From: an uncultured Muribaculaceae bacterium
Lineage (GTDB): Bacteria > Bacteroidota > Bacteroidia > Bacteroidales > Muribaculaceae
Assembly: GCA_910579675.1 (NCBI GenBank)
Contig: CAJTUF010000015.1
Location: forward strand, 18,226 to 82,225
DNA: 64,000 bases
Direction: 5' to 3'
A model generated the notes under the pieces. It was given only the letters and a program-made list of their open reading frames with translations, was not told where the DNA came from and did no database searches. Position 1 is the stretch's first letter. Every line of letters starts with the position of its first letter. Shown here one piece after another: positions 48,734 to 58,023 of this stretch. A program made the translations under genes and the position numbers.

Positions 48734-50641
48734 ATGGAATTGAACGATCTGCACACGGCTCCAAAGGATGCCGAAGTGAATCCTACTCCCGCCCCGGAGG
48801 CAGCGATTGATGACGCTGCCGATGCTCCCGCCGCTCAAGCGCCCGCGACCCAGACCACTCTCGACGACCTCAAGGTTGCCGAGGCCATGGCCGACGCCAT
48901 CGAAAAATCATCAGCCCCGGCTGAGGTCCGCGAGCCGATGACTCGCGCCGAAGTAATGGCCCGTCTGGCCGAGCTGGCCAAAGCTCCTGCTGCCGATGTG
49001 TCGGCCGACGAGGTGGCCCGCATGAAGCAGCTCTTCTACCAGAGCCACAACGACATGCTCGCCACTGCCCGACAGGAGTTCATCGACGCCGGAAATGACG
49101 CCGAAGCATTCCAGCCCCCGGTAGATCCCGACGAAGAGACTGCCAAGGCTCTCCTCAACGAAATAAAGGAGAAGAAAGCCGCCCTCCGCGCCGAGCAGGA
49201 GGCCGCACGCGAAGCCAATCTTGCAAAGAAGCAGGCCATTGTCGACGAGCTCCTCACCATGAGCGCCGACACCGACAATGTCAATCGCCACTACACCCGT
49301 GCCAAGGATCTCCAGACCGAATTCAAGGCAATCGGAGAGGTTCCCGCATCAAAGGCTGCCGAGATATGGAAAAAATATCAGGAAGCTGTGGAACACTTCT
49401 ATGACCAATGGAAAGTCAATAAGGAGCTCCGCGACTACGACTTCAAGAAAAATCTCGCCGAGAAGCAGCTCCTGATTGACGAGGCCACCGCTCTTATAGC
49501 AGAGCCCGATGTGGTCACAGCTTTCAAGCGCCTTCAAGACCTCCACGACAAATGGCGTGAGGTAGGCCCCGTGGCTAAAGAGATACGCGAGGAGACCTGG
49601 GGCCGCTTCAAAGATGCCTCAGCGGCCATCAACAAGCGCTATCAGGCATTCTTTGAAGAACGCAAGGCTTCGGAGCGCGCCAATGAAGAAGCCAAGACCG
49701 AGCTTTGCAATCAGGCCGAGGCCATTGAGTTTGCACAGGCTTCGACATATGCTGCATGGGAGACCATCACAAAGCAGGTGCTTGAACTTCAAGCCAAATG
49801 GAAAACCATCGGATTTGCCTCACGCAAGGCCAACACAGCCCTCTTCAACCGTTTCCGTGCCGCCTGCGACCGCCTCTTCGCTGCCAAAGCCGCCTTCTAC
49901 AAGACCATGAAGGACGAGCTCGCCGACAATCTCGCCCGCAAGACTGCCCTCTGCGAGAAGGCCGAAGCCCTCAAAGACAGCACCGACTGGCGCAAGACAA
50001 CCGATGAGCTCGTCAAGATCCAAAAGGAGTGGAAAACCATAGGCCCCGTGGCAAAACGCCACAGCGACTCCATCTGGCACCGCTTCCAGTCGGCTTGCGA
50101 CGCTTTCTTCGACCGCAAGAAGAAAGAGGTGACCGACACCCGCAGCGAAGAGCGCGCCAACCTCAAGGCCAAGCGTGAGATTCTCGAGAGCCTCCGCGCC
50201 CTCAACGCCGACGATTGCGCCACCCCGCGCGCCGAGGCCGTAAACGCTGTCAAGGAGCTCCGCGCCAAGTGGCAGACCATCGGTTTCGTACCATTCCGCG
50301 AGAAAGACAAACTGCAGGAAGCCTACCGCACCGTTGTGGGCGAGCTTTTCGACAAACTCGACCTCAATGAGTCGAGGCAGAGACAGTATTCCCGCTCTGA
50401 CCGCCAGACTTCCGACCGCGGCGACTCTTCTGCCAACGGCGGCAGCCGCGAACGCCTTGCCCGCACTCTCGAACAGCGTAAGTCGGAGCTCCAGACCTAC
50501 GAAAACAACATGGGCTTCCTCAACGCCAAGAGCAAGAGCGGCGACGCTATGCTCAAGCAGATGGAGCGCAAGATGCAGTCGCTCCGCGACGAGATCGAAG
50601 AACTTCGCAACAAGATTGCCCTCCTCGACTCCAAGCGCTGA
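48734..50641 (+). CDS. DUF349 coiled-coil protein
   Basis: A 635-residue cytoplasmic protein. An acidic, alanine/proline-rich N-terminus (1-60) precedes repeated DUF349 helical units, each with a 'W..IG' type core: 'LQTEFKAIGEVPASKAAEIW', 'LHDKWREVGPVAKEIREETW', 'LQAKWKTIGFASRKANTALF', 'IQKEWKTIGPVAKRHSDSIW' and 'LRAKWQTIGFVPFREKDKLQ'. At least five repeats are visible. The C-terminus ('AMLKQMERKMQSLRDEIEEL') is a coiled coil. Function is unknown; DUF349 proteins are widespread in Bacteroidota and Actinobacteria. ATG at 48734 (MELNDLHTAP) is preferred because the promoter lies inside the longer frame. Confidence 0.9.
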   Translation: MELNDLHTAPKDAEVNPTPAPEAAIDDAADAPAAQAPATQTTLDDLKVAEAMADAIEKSSAPAEVREPMTRAEVMARLAELAKAPAADVSADEVARMKQLFYQSHNDMLATARQEFIDAGNDAEAFQPPVDPDEETAKALLNEIKEKKAALRAEQEAAREANLAKKQAIVDELLTMSADTDNVNRHYTRAKDLQTEFKAIGEVPASKAAEIWKKYQEAVEHFYDQWKVNKELRDYDFKKNLAEKQLLIDEATALIAEPDVVTAFKRLQDLHDKWREVGPVAKEIREETWGRFKDASAAINKRYQAFFEERKASERANEEAKTELCNQAEAIEFAQASTYAAWETITKQVLELQAKWKTIGFASRKANTALFNRFRAACDRLFAAKAAFYKTMKDELADNLARKTALCEKAEALKDSTDWRKTTDELVKIQKEWKTIGPVAKRHSDSIWHRFQSACDAFFDRKKKEVTDTRSEERANLKAKREILESLRALNADDCATPRAEAVNAVKELRAKWQTIGFVPFREKDKLQEAYRTVVGELFDKLDLNESRQRQYSRSDRQTSDRGDSSANGGSRERLARTLEQRKSELQTYENNMGFLNAKSKSGDAMLKQMERKMQSLRDEIEELRNKIALLDSKR

Positions 50642-50664
50642 TCATAAACCCCCATCCATCATCT

Positions 50665-50700
50665 CCCCTGTCCGGCCACTCTCAGCGCTCCGGACAGGGG
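50665..50700. terminator. Hairpin after the DUF349 gene
   Basis: CCCCTGTCCGG (50665-50675) pairs perfectly over 11 bp with CCGGACAGGGG (50690-50700) around a 14-nt loop. No T-run follows, so it may be a weak terminator or an RNA 3'-end protector. Confidence 0.65.
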
Positions 50701-50710
50701 TGATGAATGT

Positions 50711-52114
50711 ATGCTCCATATGGCCCCTATCATTAGCAAAGGGAGGTATGGTAAGTTTATCCACTACATCCTCACCGCCCTCGACTTCCTGATCCTGAAC
50801 ATCGCCTTCATGGCCACCGGCCTGCTCCAGCCATCGCTGATCGCAACCGGAAGCCGCACGGTGTGGCTCCTCGCCAATCTCACCTATATCCCGGTGGCTT
50901 ATTGGCTGAGCAACACCCATAAGAGCCGCACCATACAGATGGATCATGTGATTGCCAACGCTCTAAGGGGCGTCGGGGCCCACGCATTGCTTTTCATATC
51001 GGCCATCTACTTTGTGGGGATTGACCATATCCACTGGAGCGCTTTCGCCATTTTCTACGGCATCTGCTTTGTCATCTTTCCACTCTGGTGGACTCTCAGC
51101 CGCATCATTATCAAGAATTACCGCCGTGGCGGAGGCAACTTTGCCAATGTGGTGATCGTCGGCGCCAACTCCACGGGTCGTCAGCTCCTCGACGAAATCA
51201 ACACCGACTATGGTTTCGGCTACCGTGTGGTGGGTGTCTACGACGACAATCCCGAGACCGACTTCCCCGGCGGAATCTATAAAGGCCCTGTCGACTATCT
51301 TGCCCGATATCTTGCCGATGGTGAGAAAATCGACGAGATTTTCTACGCCATCACCGGCAACGACGAGCACATGATGAAGCGGGTGGTGACACTGGCCGAC
51401 AACCATATGGTGCAGTTCTACTATGTGCCCCGCCTCAACGGCTATTTCACACGTGGCTTCGAGCTGACCGCCATCGGGTCGATGCCGGTGCTCTCCATCA
51501 GGCGCAACCCGCTCATGAGCATGACCAACAGCTTCATCAAGCGTACATTCGACATCATTGTGTCGGGCTCACTGATACTGCTTTCGCCGATTGTGCTGAT
51601 ACCGGTGGCTGTTGCGGTCAAGCTCTCGTCGCCCGGACCGGTGTTTTTCCGTCAGAAACGTACCGGCTACCGTGGCCGTGAGTTCCAGTGCTTCAAGTTC
51701 CGCACCATGCGCCTCAACAGCGACTCCGACTCGCTCCAGGCCACCGAGAAAGATCCGCGCAAGACCAAGGTAGGCAACTTCCTGCGCCACTCGTCGATCG
51801 ACGAACTCCCCCAGATCTGGAATGTATTTATCGGCGACATGAGTCTTGTCGGGCCGCGGCCTCATATGCTCAGCCACACCGAGGAATACTCCCGCCTCAT
51901 CGACAAATACATGGTGAGGCATATGGTGAAGCCCGGCATCACCGGATGGGCGCAGGTCAACGGCTACCGGGGCCCGACCCACGAGCTCTGGCAGATGGAG
52001 AAAAGGGTGAAATATGATGTGTGGTATATCGAACACTGGAGCATGCTCCTCGACCTTAAAATCATGGTGCGGACCGTGATCAATGCTCTCAAAGGAGAGA
52101 GCAATGCATTCTGA
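50711..52114 (+). CDS. Undecaprenyl-phosphate sugar phosphotransferase (WcaJ/WbaP-like)
   Basis: A 467-residue initiating transferase for surface polysaccharide synthesis: it moves a sugar-1-phosphate onto undecaprenyl phosphate. The N-terminal half has about five membrane helices and a CoA_binding_3-type Rossmann domain ('NVVIVGANSTGRQLLDEINT'); the C-terminal half is the bacterial sugar transferase domain: 'IKRTFDIIVSGSLILLSPIV', 'LSSPGPVFFRQKRTGYRGRE', 'CFKFRTMRLNSDSDSLQATE', 'LRHSSIDELPQIWNVFIGDM', 'SLVGPRPHM' and 'KPGITGWAQVNGYRGPT'. Probably works with the glycosyltransferases at 55.8-59 kb or with the capsule locus. Sugar type unknown. Confidence 0.94.
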   Translation: MLHMAPIISKGRYGKFIHYILTALDFLILNIAFMATGLLQPSLIATGSRTVWLLANLTYIPVAYWLSNTHKSRTIQMDHVIANALRGVGAHALLFISAIYFVGIDHIHWSAFAIFYGICFVIFPLWWTLSRIIIKNYRRGGGNFANVVIVGANSTGRQLLDEINTDYGFGYRVVGVYDDNPETDFPGGIYKGPVDYLARYLADGEKIDEIFYAITGNDEHMMKRVVTLADNHMVQFYYVPRLNGYFTRGFELTAIGSMPVLSIRRNPLMSMTNSFIKRTFDIIVSGSLILLSPIVLIPVAVAVKLSSPGPVFFRQKRTGYRGREFQCFKFRTMRLNSDSDSLQATEKDPRKTKVGNFLRHSSIDELPQIWNVFIGDMSLVGPRPHMLSHTEEYSRLIDKYMVRHMVKPGITGWAQVNGYRGPTHELWQMEKRVKYDVWYIEHWSMLLDLKIMVRTVINALKGESNAF

Positions 52115-52138
52115 CCCCTAACGCATTACCTCCACCAC

Positions 52139-54295
52139 ATGCACCGCTTCAACGATCTAACCGATGCGCAGCTTCAGGCAAAAGCCACTACCATGCTGCG
52201 ACGCTTTTTCGGCTACACCTCTTTCCGGCCTCGTCAGCTCGAAGTCATCACGGCGGCTCTCCGTGGCCGCGACACTGTGGTGCTTATGCCAACCGGAGGC
52301 GGAAAGTCGATCACCTTCCAGATTCCGGCCCTGATCCTCGACGGCATCACTGTGGTAGTGAGCCCACTCCTCTCGCTTATGCGAGATCAGGTGGATGCTC
52401 TGATTGCCAACGGCATACCAGCCGCCACAATCAATTCGCTCCAGTCCGACGACGAAAACAGATCTGTGACCCGCGCGCTCGGCGCAGGCCACATCAAGTT
52501 GCTCTATATCTCGCCCGAGCGACTCCTCGCCGATATGCCCCGCTGGCGCCCCGACCTGCCCATAAACCTCATTGCCATCGACGAGGCCCACTGCATATCG
52601 CGGTGGGGCCACGACTTCCGCCCCGACTACACCCGTCTGGCAATGATAAGAGACACGCGCCCCGACATCCCCATCATAGCGCTCACCGCAACCGCCGACC
52701 GCCTCACCCGCGACGACATAGCGCGACAGCTGCGATTGCAAGACCCGCTTACGGTGCTCACCTCATTTGACCGCCCCAATCTCTCTCTTAAAGTCGAGAC
52801 CGGCTCATCGCTCCGGCGTCGGATCGCCACAATGACATCGCTCATCGACCGCTACCCCTCCGACACCGGTATAGTCTACTGCCTCGCACGCAAAACGACC
52901 GAGAGCGTGTCAGCCGAGCTCAAGAAAGCCGGATATGCCGTCGAGCCATACCATGCCGCCATGTCGGCCGACAGGCGCATGGAGGTGCAGAGCCGGTTCC
53001 GGTCGGGCGAATTGCAGGCAGTGGTAGCCACCGTGGCCTTTGGAATGGGTATCGACAAAAGCAATATCCGCTGGATAGTCCACAACAATATGCCATCGTG
53101 TATCGAGAGCTACTATCAGGAGATAGGGCGAGCAGGCCGCGACGGCCTTCCCTCCGAGACTGTGATGTTCTACTCCGTGGCCGATCTCATCACCCTCCGC
53201 AAGTTTGCCGACGAGAGCGGACAGGCGGCAGTCAATATGGAAAAGCTCAAGCGCATGAGCCAATATGCCGAGGCACGGGTATGCCGCCGGCGTATGCTTC
53301 TGAGTTACTTTGGCGAGACCATGGACCACGATTGCGGCAACTGCGACGTGTGCCTCTCCCCTCCCGTGCGCCACGATGCCTCCATACCTGTCCGGAAAGC
53401 CCTCTCGGCCATCATACGCACCGGCGAGGAGGTGGGCGCCAATATGCTTGTCGATATACTGCGCGGATCGTCACGCGCCGACCTCGTGGCTAAGGGCTAC
53501 CACAATATCAAGACCTACGGCGCGGGGCGCGACCTCGACGCCGCCACCTGGCAGTCGGTAATTCTGCAGATGATCCAGCTCGGCATAGTAGATATCGCCT
53601 ACGACCGGAGCAACAAGCTCTTTGTGACACCGTATGGCCGAGAGATTCTCTTCTCCGACCAACCGGTGATGCTCGCCCGGCCCGACGACATGGCCCATCG
53701 CGAGAAAGCGCGCAAAGCGGCTCCTGCCGAACGTCGCCGCCCGTCAATCGACCCGATGACTGTTCTCCGCGACCTGCGCAACCGCCTTGCAGCCAAGGAG
53801 GGGATAGCGTCGTACATGGTGATCTCCGATCCCGCACTCATGGCCATAGCAGCCGTGATGCCCGCGTCGCTCGAAAAATTTGCGGCCATCGAAGGCATTA
53901 GCGACCGCAAGGCTGTGGCTTACTGGCGACCCGTGGCCAAGGAACTGGCACGCCATTTCAAACAATATAAACCTGAGATACTACATTCGCGCTACGACAC
54001 CCTCTTCCTCCTCCGCCGGGGCAACTCTCCGGCCGAGATAGCATCTTTGCGGCGCCTATCTCCAGCCACCGTCTACAACCACCTGTTCGACCTCTATGAG
54101 GCCGGCGCAATCACCGACAGTGATCTTCCCGGCATAGTCGATCCGGCAGTCTACCGCTCGGTAATCAATCTCTATCTCTCGGAGCCCAAAGAAAACTTCT
54201 ACGACTCGATCGAAGGCCGCTATCCCGACGGGCTGGTGCGGTTTATCCTCGCCATTGCCCGCAAGAAAGGCCATATCCCTCCCGCCTCAACTTAA
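52139..54295 (+). CDS. recQ: ATP-dependent DNA helicase RecQ
   Basis: A 718-residue 3'-5' helicase for repair and recombination. Motif I 'VLMPTGGGKSITFQIPAL', motif Ia 'VVVSPLLSLMRDQVDAL', DEAH box 'LIAIDEAHCISRWGHDFRPD', motif III 'ALTATADRLTRDDIARQL', motif VI 'QEIGRAGRDGLPSETVMFYS', zinc site 'CRRRMLLSYFGETMDHDCGN' with a following CDVC, then RQC winged helix, HRDC ('RLAAKEGIASYMVISDPALM') and a C-terminal helix-turn-helix ('SPAEIASLRRLSPATVYNHL'). It follows the sugar transferase gene by 24 nt. Confidence 0.96.
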   Translation: MHRFNDLTDAQLQAKATTMLRRFFGYTSFRPRQLEVITAALRGRDTVVLMPTGGGKSITFQIPALILDGITVVVSPLLSLMRDQVDALIANGIPAATINSLQSDDENRSVTRALGAGHIKLLYISPERLLADMPRWRPDLPINLIAIDEAHCISRWGHDFRPDYTRLAMIRDTRPDIPIIALTATADRLTRDDIARQLRLQDPLTVLTSFDRPNLSLKVETGSSLRRRIATMTSLIDRYPSDTGIVYCLARKTTESVSAELKKAGYAVEPYHAAMSADRRMEVQSRFRSGELQAVVATVAFGMGIDKSNIRWIVHNNMPSCIESYYQEIGRAGRDGLPSETVMFYSVADLITLRKFADESGQAAVNMEKLKRMSQYAEARVCRRRMLLSYFGETMDHDCGNCDVCLSPPVRHDASIPVRKALSAIIRTGEEVGANMLVDILRGSSRADLVAKGYHNIKTYGAGRDLDAATWQSVILQMIQLGIVDIAYDRSNKLFVTPYGREILFSDQPVMLARPDDMAHREKARKAAPAERRRPSIDPMTVLRDLRNRLAAKEGIASYMVISDPALMAIAAVMPASLEKFAAIEGISDRKAVAYWRPVAKELARHFKQYKPEILHSRYDTLFLLRRGNSPAEIASLRRLSPATVYNHLFDLYEAGAITDSDLPGIVDPAVYRSVINLYLSEPKENFYDSIEGRYPDGLVRFILAIARKKGHIPPAST

Positions 54296-54335
54296 ACAAA
54301 TAGCATTCGTCCCATCTAAGAATTTCATTTATCAC

Positions 54336-55823
54336 GTGGGTCTTCATTTCAGCAGATCAATACGTAAGATCAACTACCTTCAGGTAGTAAGAGTGATCGG
54401 GTGGCTTCTAATGATCGAAGCTGCATTCATGACCATACCATTGGCAACTGCCTTTCTTACCGGAGGAGCCGATCTGGAGGCGTTTGGTTTAAGCGCCCTC
54501 ATCACCCTTGCCGCAGGACTATCGGCTACGTTCCTCGTCAGGCCGTCGCGCACCGACATGGCCAAGCGCGAAGGCTTCCTGCTCACATCGCTCGTGTGGG
54601 TGGTGTTTTCCTTTTTCGGCATGCTGCCGTTTGTGTGGAGCGACGTTGAGCCGCTCGATGTCACAGATGCCTTTTTCGAGGCCATGTCGGGCTTCACCAC
54701 TACAGGAGCCACCGTCATGACCTCGGTCTCGGCCACCTCGGCCGCTGCCACCATGTGGCGGTGTCTGATGCAGTGGCTCGGCGGAATGGGTATCATACTC
54801 TTCACCCTCGCCGTGCTCCCTATGCTCAACTCGTCGGGTGGCATGCAGATGTTCAACGCCGAAGTAACCGGAATAACCCACGACAAGATACGCCCGCGCA
54901 TCTCGCAGACAGCCATGAGGCTCTGGGGAATATATGTGATACTGTCGGTGATACTATTTTTCCTCCTCATGCTGGGCCCCATGACTCCGTTTGAGGCCAT
55001 ATGCCACACCTTCACCTCCATCTCCACCGGCGGCTACTCTACTGCCGATGCCTCGATAGGCTACTGGGATAATTACTATACCGACATAGTTCTGACGGTG
55101 TTTATGTTTCTCGGCGGCGTCAACTTCAGTCTTATCTACAAGGCGGCGCTCGGACAGCCCGGCGCCCTTTGGCGCAACGATGTGCTCAGGGCTTATATCT
55201 ACATCATTCTCGGCGCCTATGTGATGTTTGTGATAGCGATTGTGGCCCTTGGCCACTACAACGGCATTGCATCCGTGACCATCGATCCTATATTCCAGAT
55301 AGTATCGACCATCACCTCAACCGGCTACACCGCCCGCAATTTTGAGGCATGGGGCCCGTTTGTGCTCGCGCTCACCTTTATTCTGATGTTTTTCGGAGGA
55401 TGTGCCGGCTCGACCAGCGGCGGCGCCAAGATCGACCGTATGCTCTTCCTCCTCAAAAACACACGCAATGAAGTGTACAAGACCCTCCACCCCAACGATG
55501 TCACCACTGTGCGGGTCAACGGCCGCATAGTGCCCGCCCACATCGTGGCCAAAGTGATAGCGTTCCTATGTCTGTTCGTGATAGTGATCACCATCGGCGG
55601 CATTGTGCTGACAGCTTGCGGGCTGCCGCTGGTCGACGCTTTCTTCAGCTCCTTCTCATGCCTGAGCAATATTGGCCTCGGCGCCGGATTTACAGGTTAT
55701 GGCGGTGGCTACGATCTTGTGCCCGACTTAGGCAAGTGGGTACTTTCATTTCTGATGCTCGTAGGTCGTCTGGAGCTCTTTACCGTGCTCATACTCTTCA
55801 GCCCCGGATTCTGGCGCAAATGA
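54336..55823 (+). CDS. TrkH-family potassium transporter
   Basis: A 495-residue inner-membrane K+ uptake protein of the SKT superfamily. The four pore loops are visible: 'AMSGFTTTGATVMTSVSA', 'FTSISTGGYSTADASIG', 'IVSTITSTGYTARNFEAW' and 'SSFSCLSNIGLGAGFTGY', each with the selectivity-filter Gly. I use GTG at 54336 (GLHFSRSIRKINYLQVV), as frames further upstream overlap recQ. A regulatory TrkA partner is normally needed and none is seen in this window. The end overlaps the convergent glycosyltransferase gene by 26 nt. Confidence 0.92.
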   Translation: MGLHFSRSIRKINYLQVVRVIGWLLMIEAAFMTIPLATAFLTGGADLEAFGLSALITLAAGLSATFLVRPSRTDMAKREGFLLTSLVWVVFSFFGMLPFVWSDVEPLDVTDAFFEAMSGFTTTGATVMTSVSATSAAATMWRCLMQWLGGMGIILFTLAVLPMLNSSGGMQMFNAEVTGITHDKIRPRISQTAMRLWGIYVILSVILFFLLMLGPMTPFEAICHTFTSISTGGYSTADASIGYWDNYYTDIVLTVFMFLGGVNFSLIYKAALGQPGALWRNDVLRAYIYIILGAYVMFVIAIVALGHYNGIASVTIDPIFQIVSTITSTGYTARNFEAWGPFVLALTFILMFFGGCAGSTSGGAKIDRMLFLLKNTRNEVYKTLHPNDVTTVRVNGRIVPAHIVAKVIAFLCLFVIVITIGGIVLTACGLPLVDAFFSSFSCLSNIGLGAGFTGYGGGYDLVPDLGKWVLSFLMLVGRLELFTVLILFSPGFWRK

Positions 55824-56754
55824 GCAGGATGCGTGCCAGGAGCGGCATGGGGCGCCCGGTTGCCTTTACGGTCTCTTCCACCACTTGAATGGAGCCGGGT
55901 GTATGAAGGTGGCGCGACAGTTTTGAAAGGAATATGAAACGCGACCTGAAGTAGCGGTCGAGTGATTTGGAACTGATGCCGTAATGCGTGGCCAACTCTG
56001 CCGTGCATCTTACCGTGGCCGAGTAAAAACCGAGAGCCCGGGCTATCGAGCGGGGATTGCTCACCGTAGGCTCCCCCACACGGTAAGCCAATACCTCCTG
56101 CGGCATGTAGGCCACTTTGCCTCGGCTCAAAAGGGCTGCCGTGAGCGACAGATCCTCACACTCGAAATCTTGATTGATCACAATCTTTCGGTTGGCGGCT
56201 ATTGCATCAGCGGCTGTTGCGGCACGGTAAACGGCTGTCGACAGATGCAGCGTGAGCGGTCGGCGATGGGCAAGAAGAGGCTCCATAAGCTCTCGTCCAT
56301 CCATAATCTGCATCTTTCCATTCATTCCGTAAGGCTCGACATGAGCCAATGTGTCGCCACGACTGTTGACCTCTCTCCAGGCTCCATGCACCATCACCAC
56401 CTCCGGATGAGAATCGAGATAACTTGCCTGCCTTTGCAGGCGATGGGCGTCGATCCAGTAGTCATCACCGGCGCAGTCGGCTATATATCTCCCCCGGCAC
56501 GCCTCCAATGTGTCGAAATAGTTTCTTACAACACCCTTGTTTGGAGCTTCAGGCATAAGCCTTATCCTCTCGGGATAGCGGGCTGCATAGCCGCTGCATA
56601 TATCCCGTGTGGCATCGGTGGAGCCATCATCGCCTATCACTATCTCAACACAGTAATCAGGAGTGTTCTGCGCAAGCACGCTCTCTATAGCTTGCGCTAC
56701 GGTGTGTTGCTGATTATAGGTCAATATGATAACCGATATATCGGGCCGGGTCAT
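55798..56754 (-). CDS. Glycosyltransferase family 2
   Basis: A 318-residue GT-A transferase. 'ISVIILTYNQQHTVAQAIES', 'IVIGDDGSTDATRDICSGYA', 'GRYIADCAGDDYWIDAHRLQ' with the DD metal site, and 'MVHGAWREVNSRGDTLA' are characteristic. Probably adds a sugar in lipopolysaccharide core or another surface glycan. The upstream GT4 gene ends in its start codon (ATGA overlap), so the two are expressed together. Confidence 0.9.
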   Translation of the reverse strand: MTRPDISVIILTYNQQHTVAQAIESVLAQNTPDYCVEIVIGDDGSTDATRDICSGYAARYPERIRLMPEAPNKGVVRNYFDTLEACRGRYIADCAGDDYWIDAHRLQRQASYLDSHPEVVMVHGAWREVNSRGDTLAHVEPYGMNGKMQIMDGRELMEPLLAHRRPLTLHLSTAVYRAATAADAIAANRKIVINQDFECEDLSLTAALLSRGKVAYMPQEVLAYRVGEPTVSNPRSIARALGFYSATVRCTAELATHYGISSKSLDRYFRSRFIFLSKLSRHLHTPGSIQVVEETVKATGRPMPLLARILLICARIRG

Positions 56755-57947
56755 GGCAGGAGCGATTTCAGCATTTCAGCCCACTCCCTGCGCAGCAACC
56801 GGGAGTCGAATTTCTCTTCAACGGCCCGACGGGCCCCTTGGCGCAGAGCTTCATATCGCGCCCTGCTGTCGAGATAGGGCATCAGTCCCCTCACAAATTC
56901 CTCCGGTTCGGGATCGCGGGCGAGGAGCAGGCCCGTGTTGTCGTCGACTGACTCGCCTATACCGCCCGTATCTGTCGCTATCGCAGGTATGCCATGGGCC
57001 ATAGCCTCTGCAAGCACCAGCCCGAAGCCTTCGTGACGGCTCAGGAGCATGAGCCAATCTACTGTATTGGCGGCAAGATAATCCATGACTTGAGTGTGAG
57101 GTAGCGGCCCCTTGAGATCCACAGTGAGATTGTCGCGCCTGTTCTCCTGCACCTTAGCTCTCAGCCCGGGAAGCTCAGGCCCGTCGCCTATCAGGGTCCA
57201 TGTGATATGCCACCCCGGCCTGGCCTTGGCAAGAGCCTCAGCCATTTCAAGGCAGAGGCCGCATCGCTTCCTGTCGATAACTTGCGCGACTGTGAGGATG
57301 AAAACCTCCCTGCTGCCAGGCTCCGAACATCGTGACGCCGACACCTCTGTCTCCACTCCAAGATAATGACGGTGGATCTTAGCGGCCACATCGGCATATT
57401 TATCTGCAAGGATAGCGACACCTGCGTCGCTCACCGCATAAAGCCCATCACTTGATGCGATGGCACGGCGGCGCAACTCAGGCGCCCGATCGGTATATAT
57501 GTCATAGCCATGCGCCCGGATGAGATAACGGAGCCCATGCTTGTGATGGATCCGTTCAAGGGCTGTCGACGGGAAATCAAACCAAAACGCCTCAGCCACT
57601 GTATCGGAAGCCGTAAGGTTATAGCGCCTCATGATGCTCTCCAATGCTTTTTGCGTCATGGCGGCGGCCAGCGAATATTTCACATCTCCTCTGTTCCTTA
57701 AAGCAGCAACAGGATGGAGCAGAGGTCTCAGCCATTTTCTGTCGCGATCTGGCGAGTCGGCAATATCGGTAGCTATGATCACATTTGCGGGCATGGAATC
57801 GGCGGCAGCAACCCCGCGACGTGTGACAGGAGCCACAACGACTTTGTCAAACACCTCGCCAAGTGCCTTTATCTCTGGTAAGACAAAAGCCTCTTCTGTC
57901 AATCCGCCGAGAGGATATGATTCCGTGATGAGTAATGCAGTGGCCAT
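56751..57947 (-). CDS. Glycosyltransferase family 4
   Basis: A 398-residue GT-B transferase. N-terminal 'LLITESYPLGGLTEEAFVLP', then the donor-binding half 'FILTVAQVIDRKRCGLCLEM', 'LIGDGPELPGLRAKVQENRR', 'LKGPLPHTQVMDYLAANTVD' and the E-x7-E type 'SRHEGFGLVLAEAMAHGIPA'. It is the first gene of a leftward pair with a GT2. A TAATTTTG element on the minus strand (57968-57975) precedes the ATG. Sugar unknown. Confidence 0.93.
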   Translation of the reverse strand: MATALLITESYPLGGLTEEAFVLPEIKALGEVFDKVVVAPVTRRGVAAADSMPANVIIATDIADSPDRDRKWLRPLLHPVAALRNRGDVKYSLAAAMTQKALESIMRRYNLTASDTVAEAFWFDFPSTALERIHHKHGLRYLIRAHGYDIYTDRAPELRRRAIASSDGLYAVSDAGVAILADKYADVAAKIHRHYLGVETEVSASRCSEPGSREVFILTVAQVIDRKRCGLCLEMAEALAKARPGWHITWTLIGDGPELPGLRAKVQENRRDNLTVDLKGPLPHTQVMDYLAANTVDWLMLLSRHEGFGLVLAEAMAHGIPAIATDTGGIGESVDDNTGLLLARDPEPEEFVRGLMPYLDSRARYEALRQGARRAVEEKFDSRLLRREWAEMLKSLLP

Positions 57948-57967
57948 AAGTTATGCGGTATATGTCG

Positions 57968-57975
57968 CAAAATTA
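57968..57975 (-). promoter_or_regulatory. -7 element of the GT4-GT2 pair
   Basis: TAATTTTG on the minus strand, 20 nt before the GT4 start. Confidence 0.55.
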
Positions 57976-58008
57976 TAAAATATATCGTTACTTTTGGCGA
58001 TTAATGGC

Positions 58009-58016
58009 TACCTTTG
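58009..58016 (+). promoter_or_regulatory. -7 element of the divergent GT2 gene
   Basis: TACCTTTG, seven bases before the ATG at 58024, giving at most a very short leader. Confidence 0.55.
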
Positions 58017-58023
58017 TAGTGAA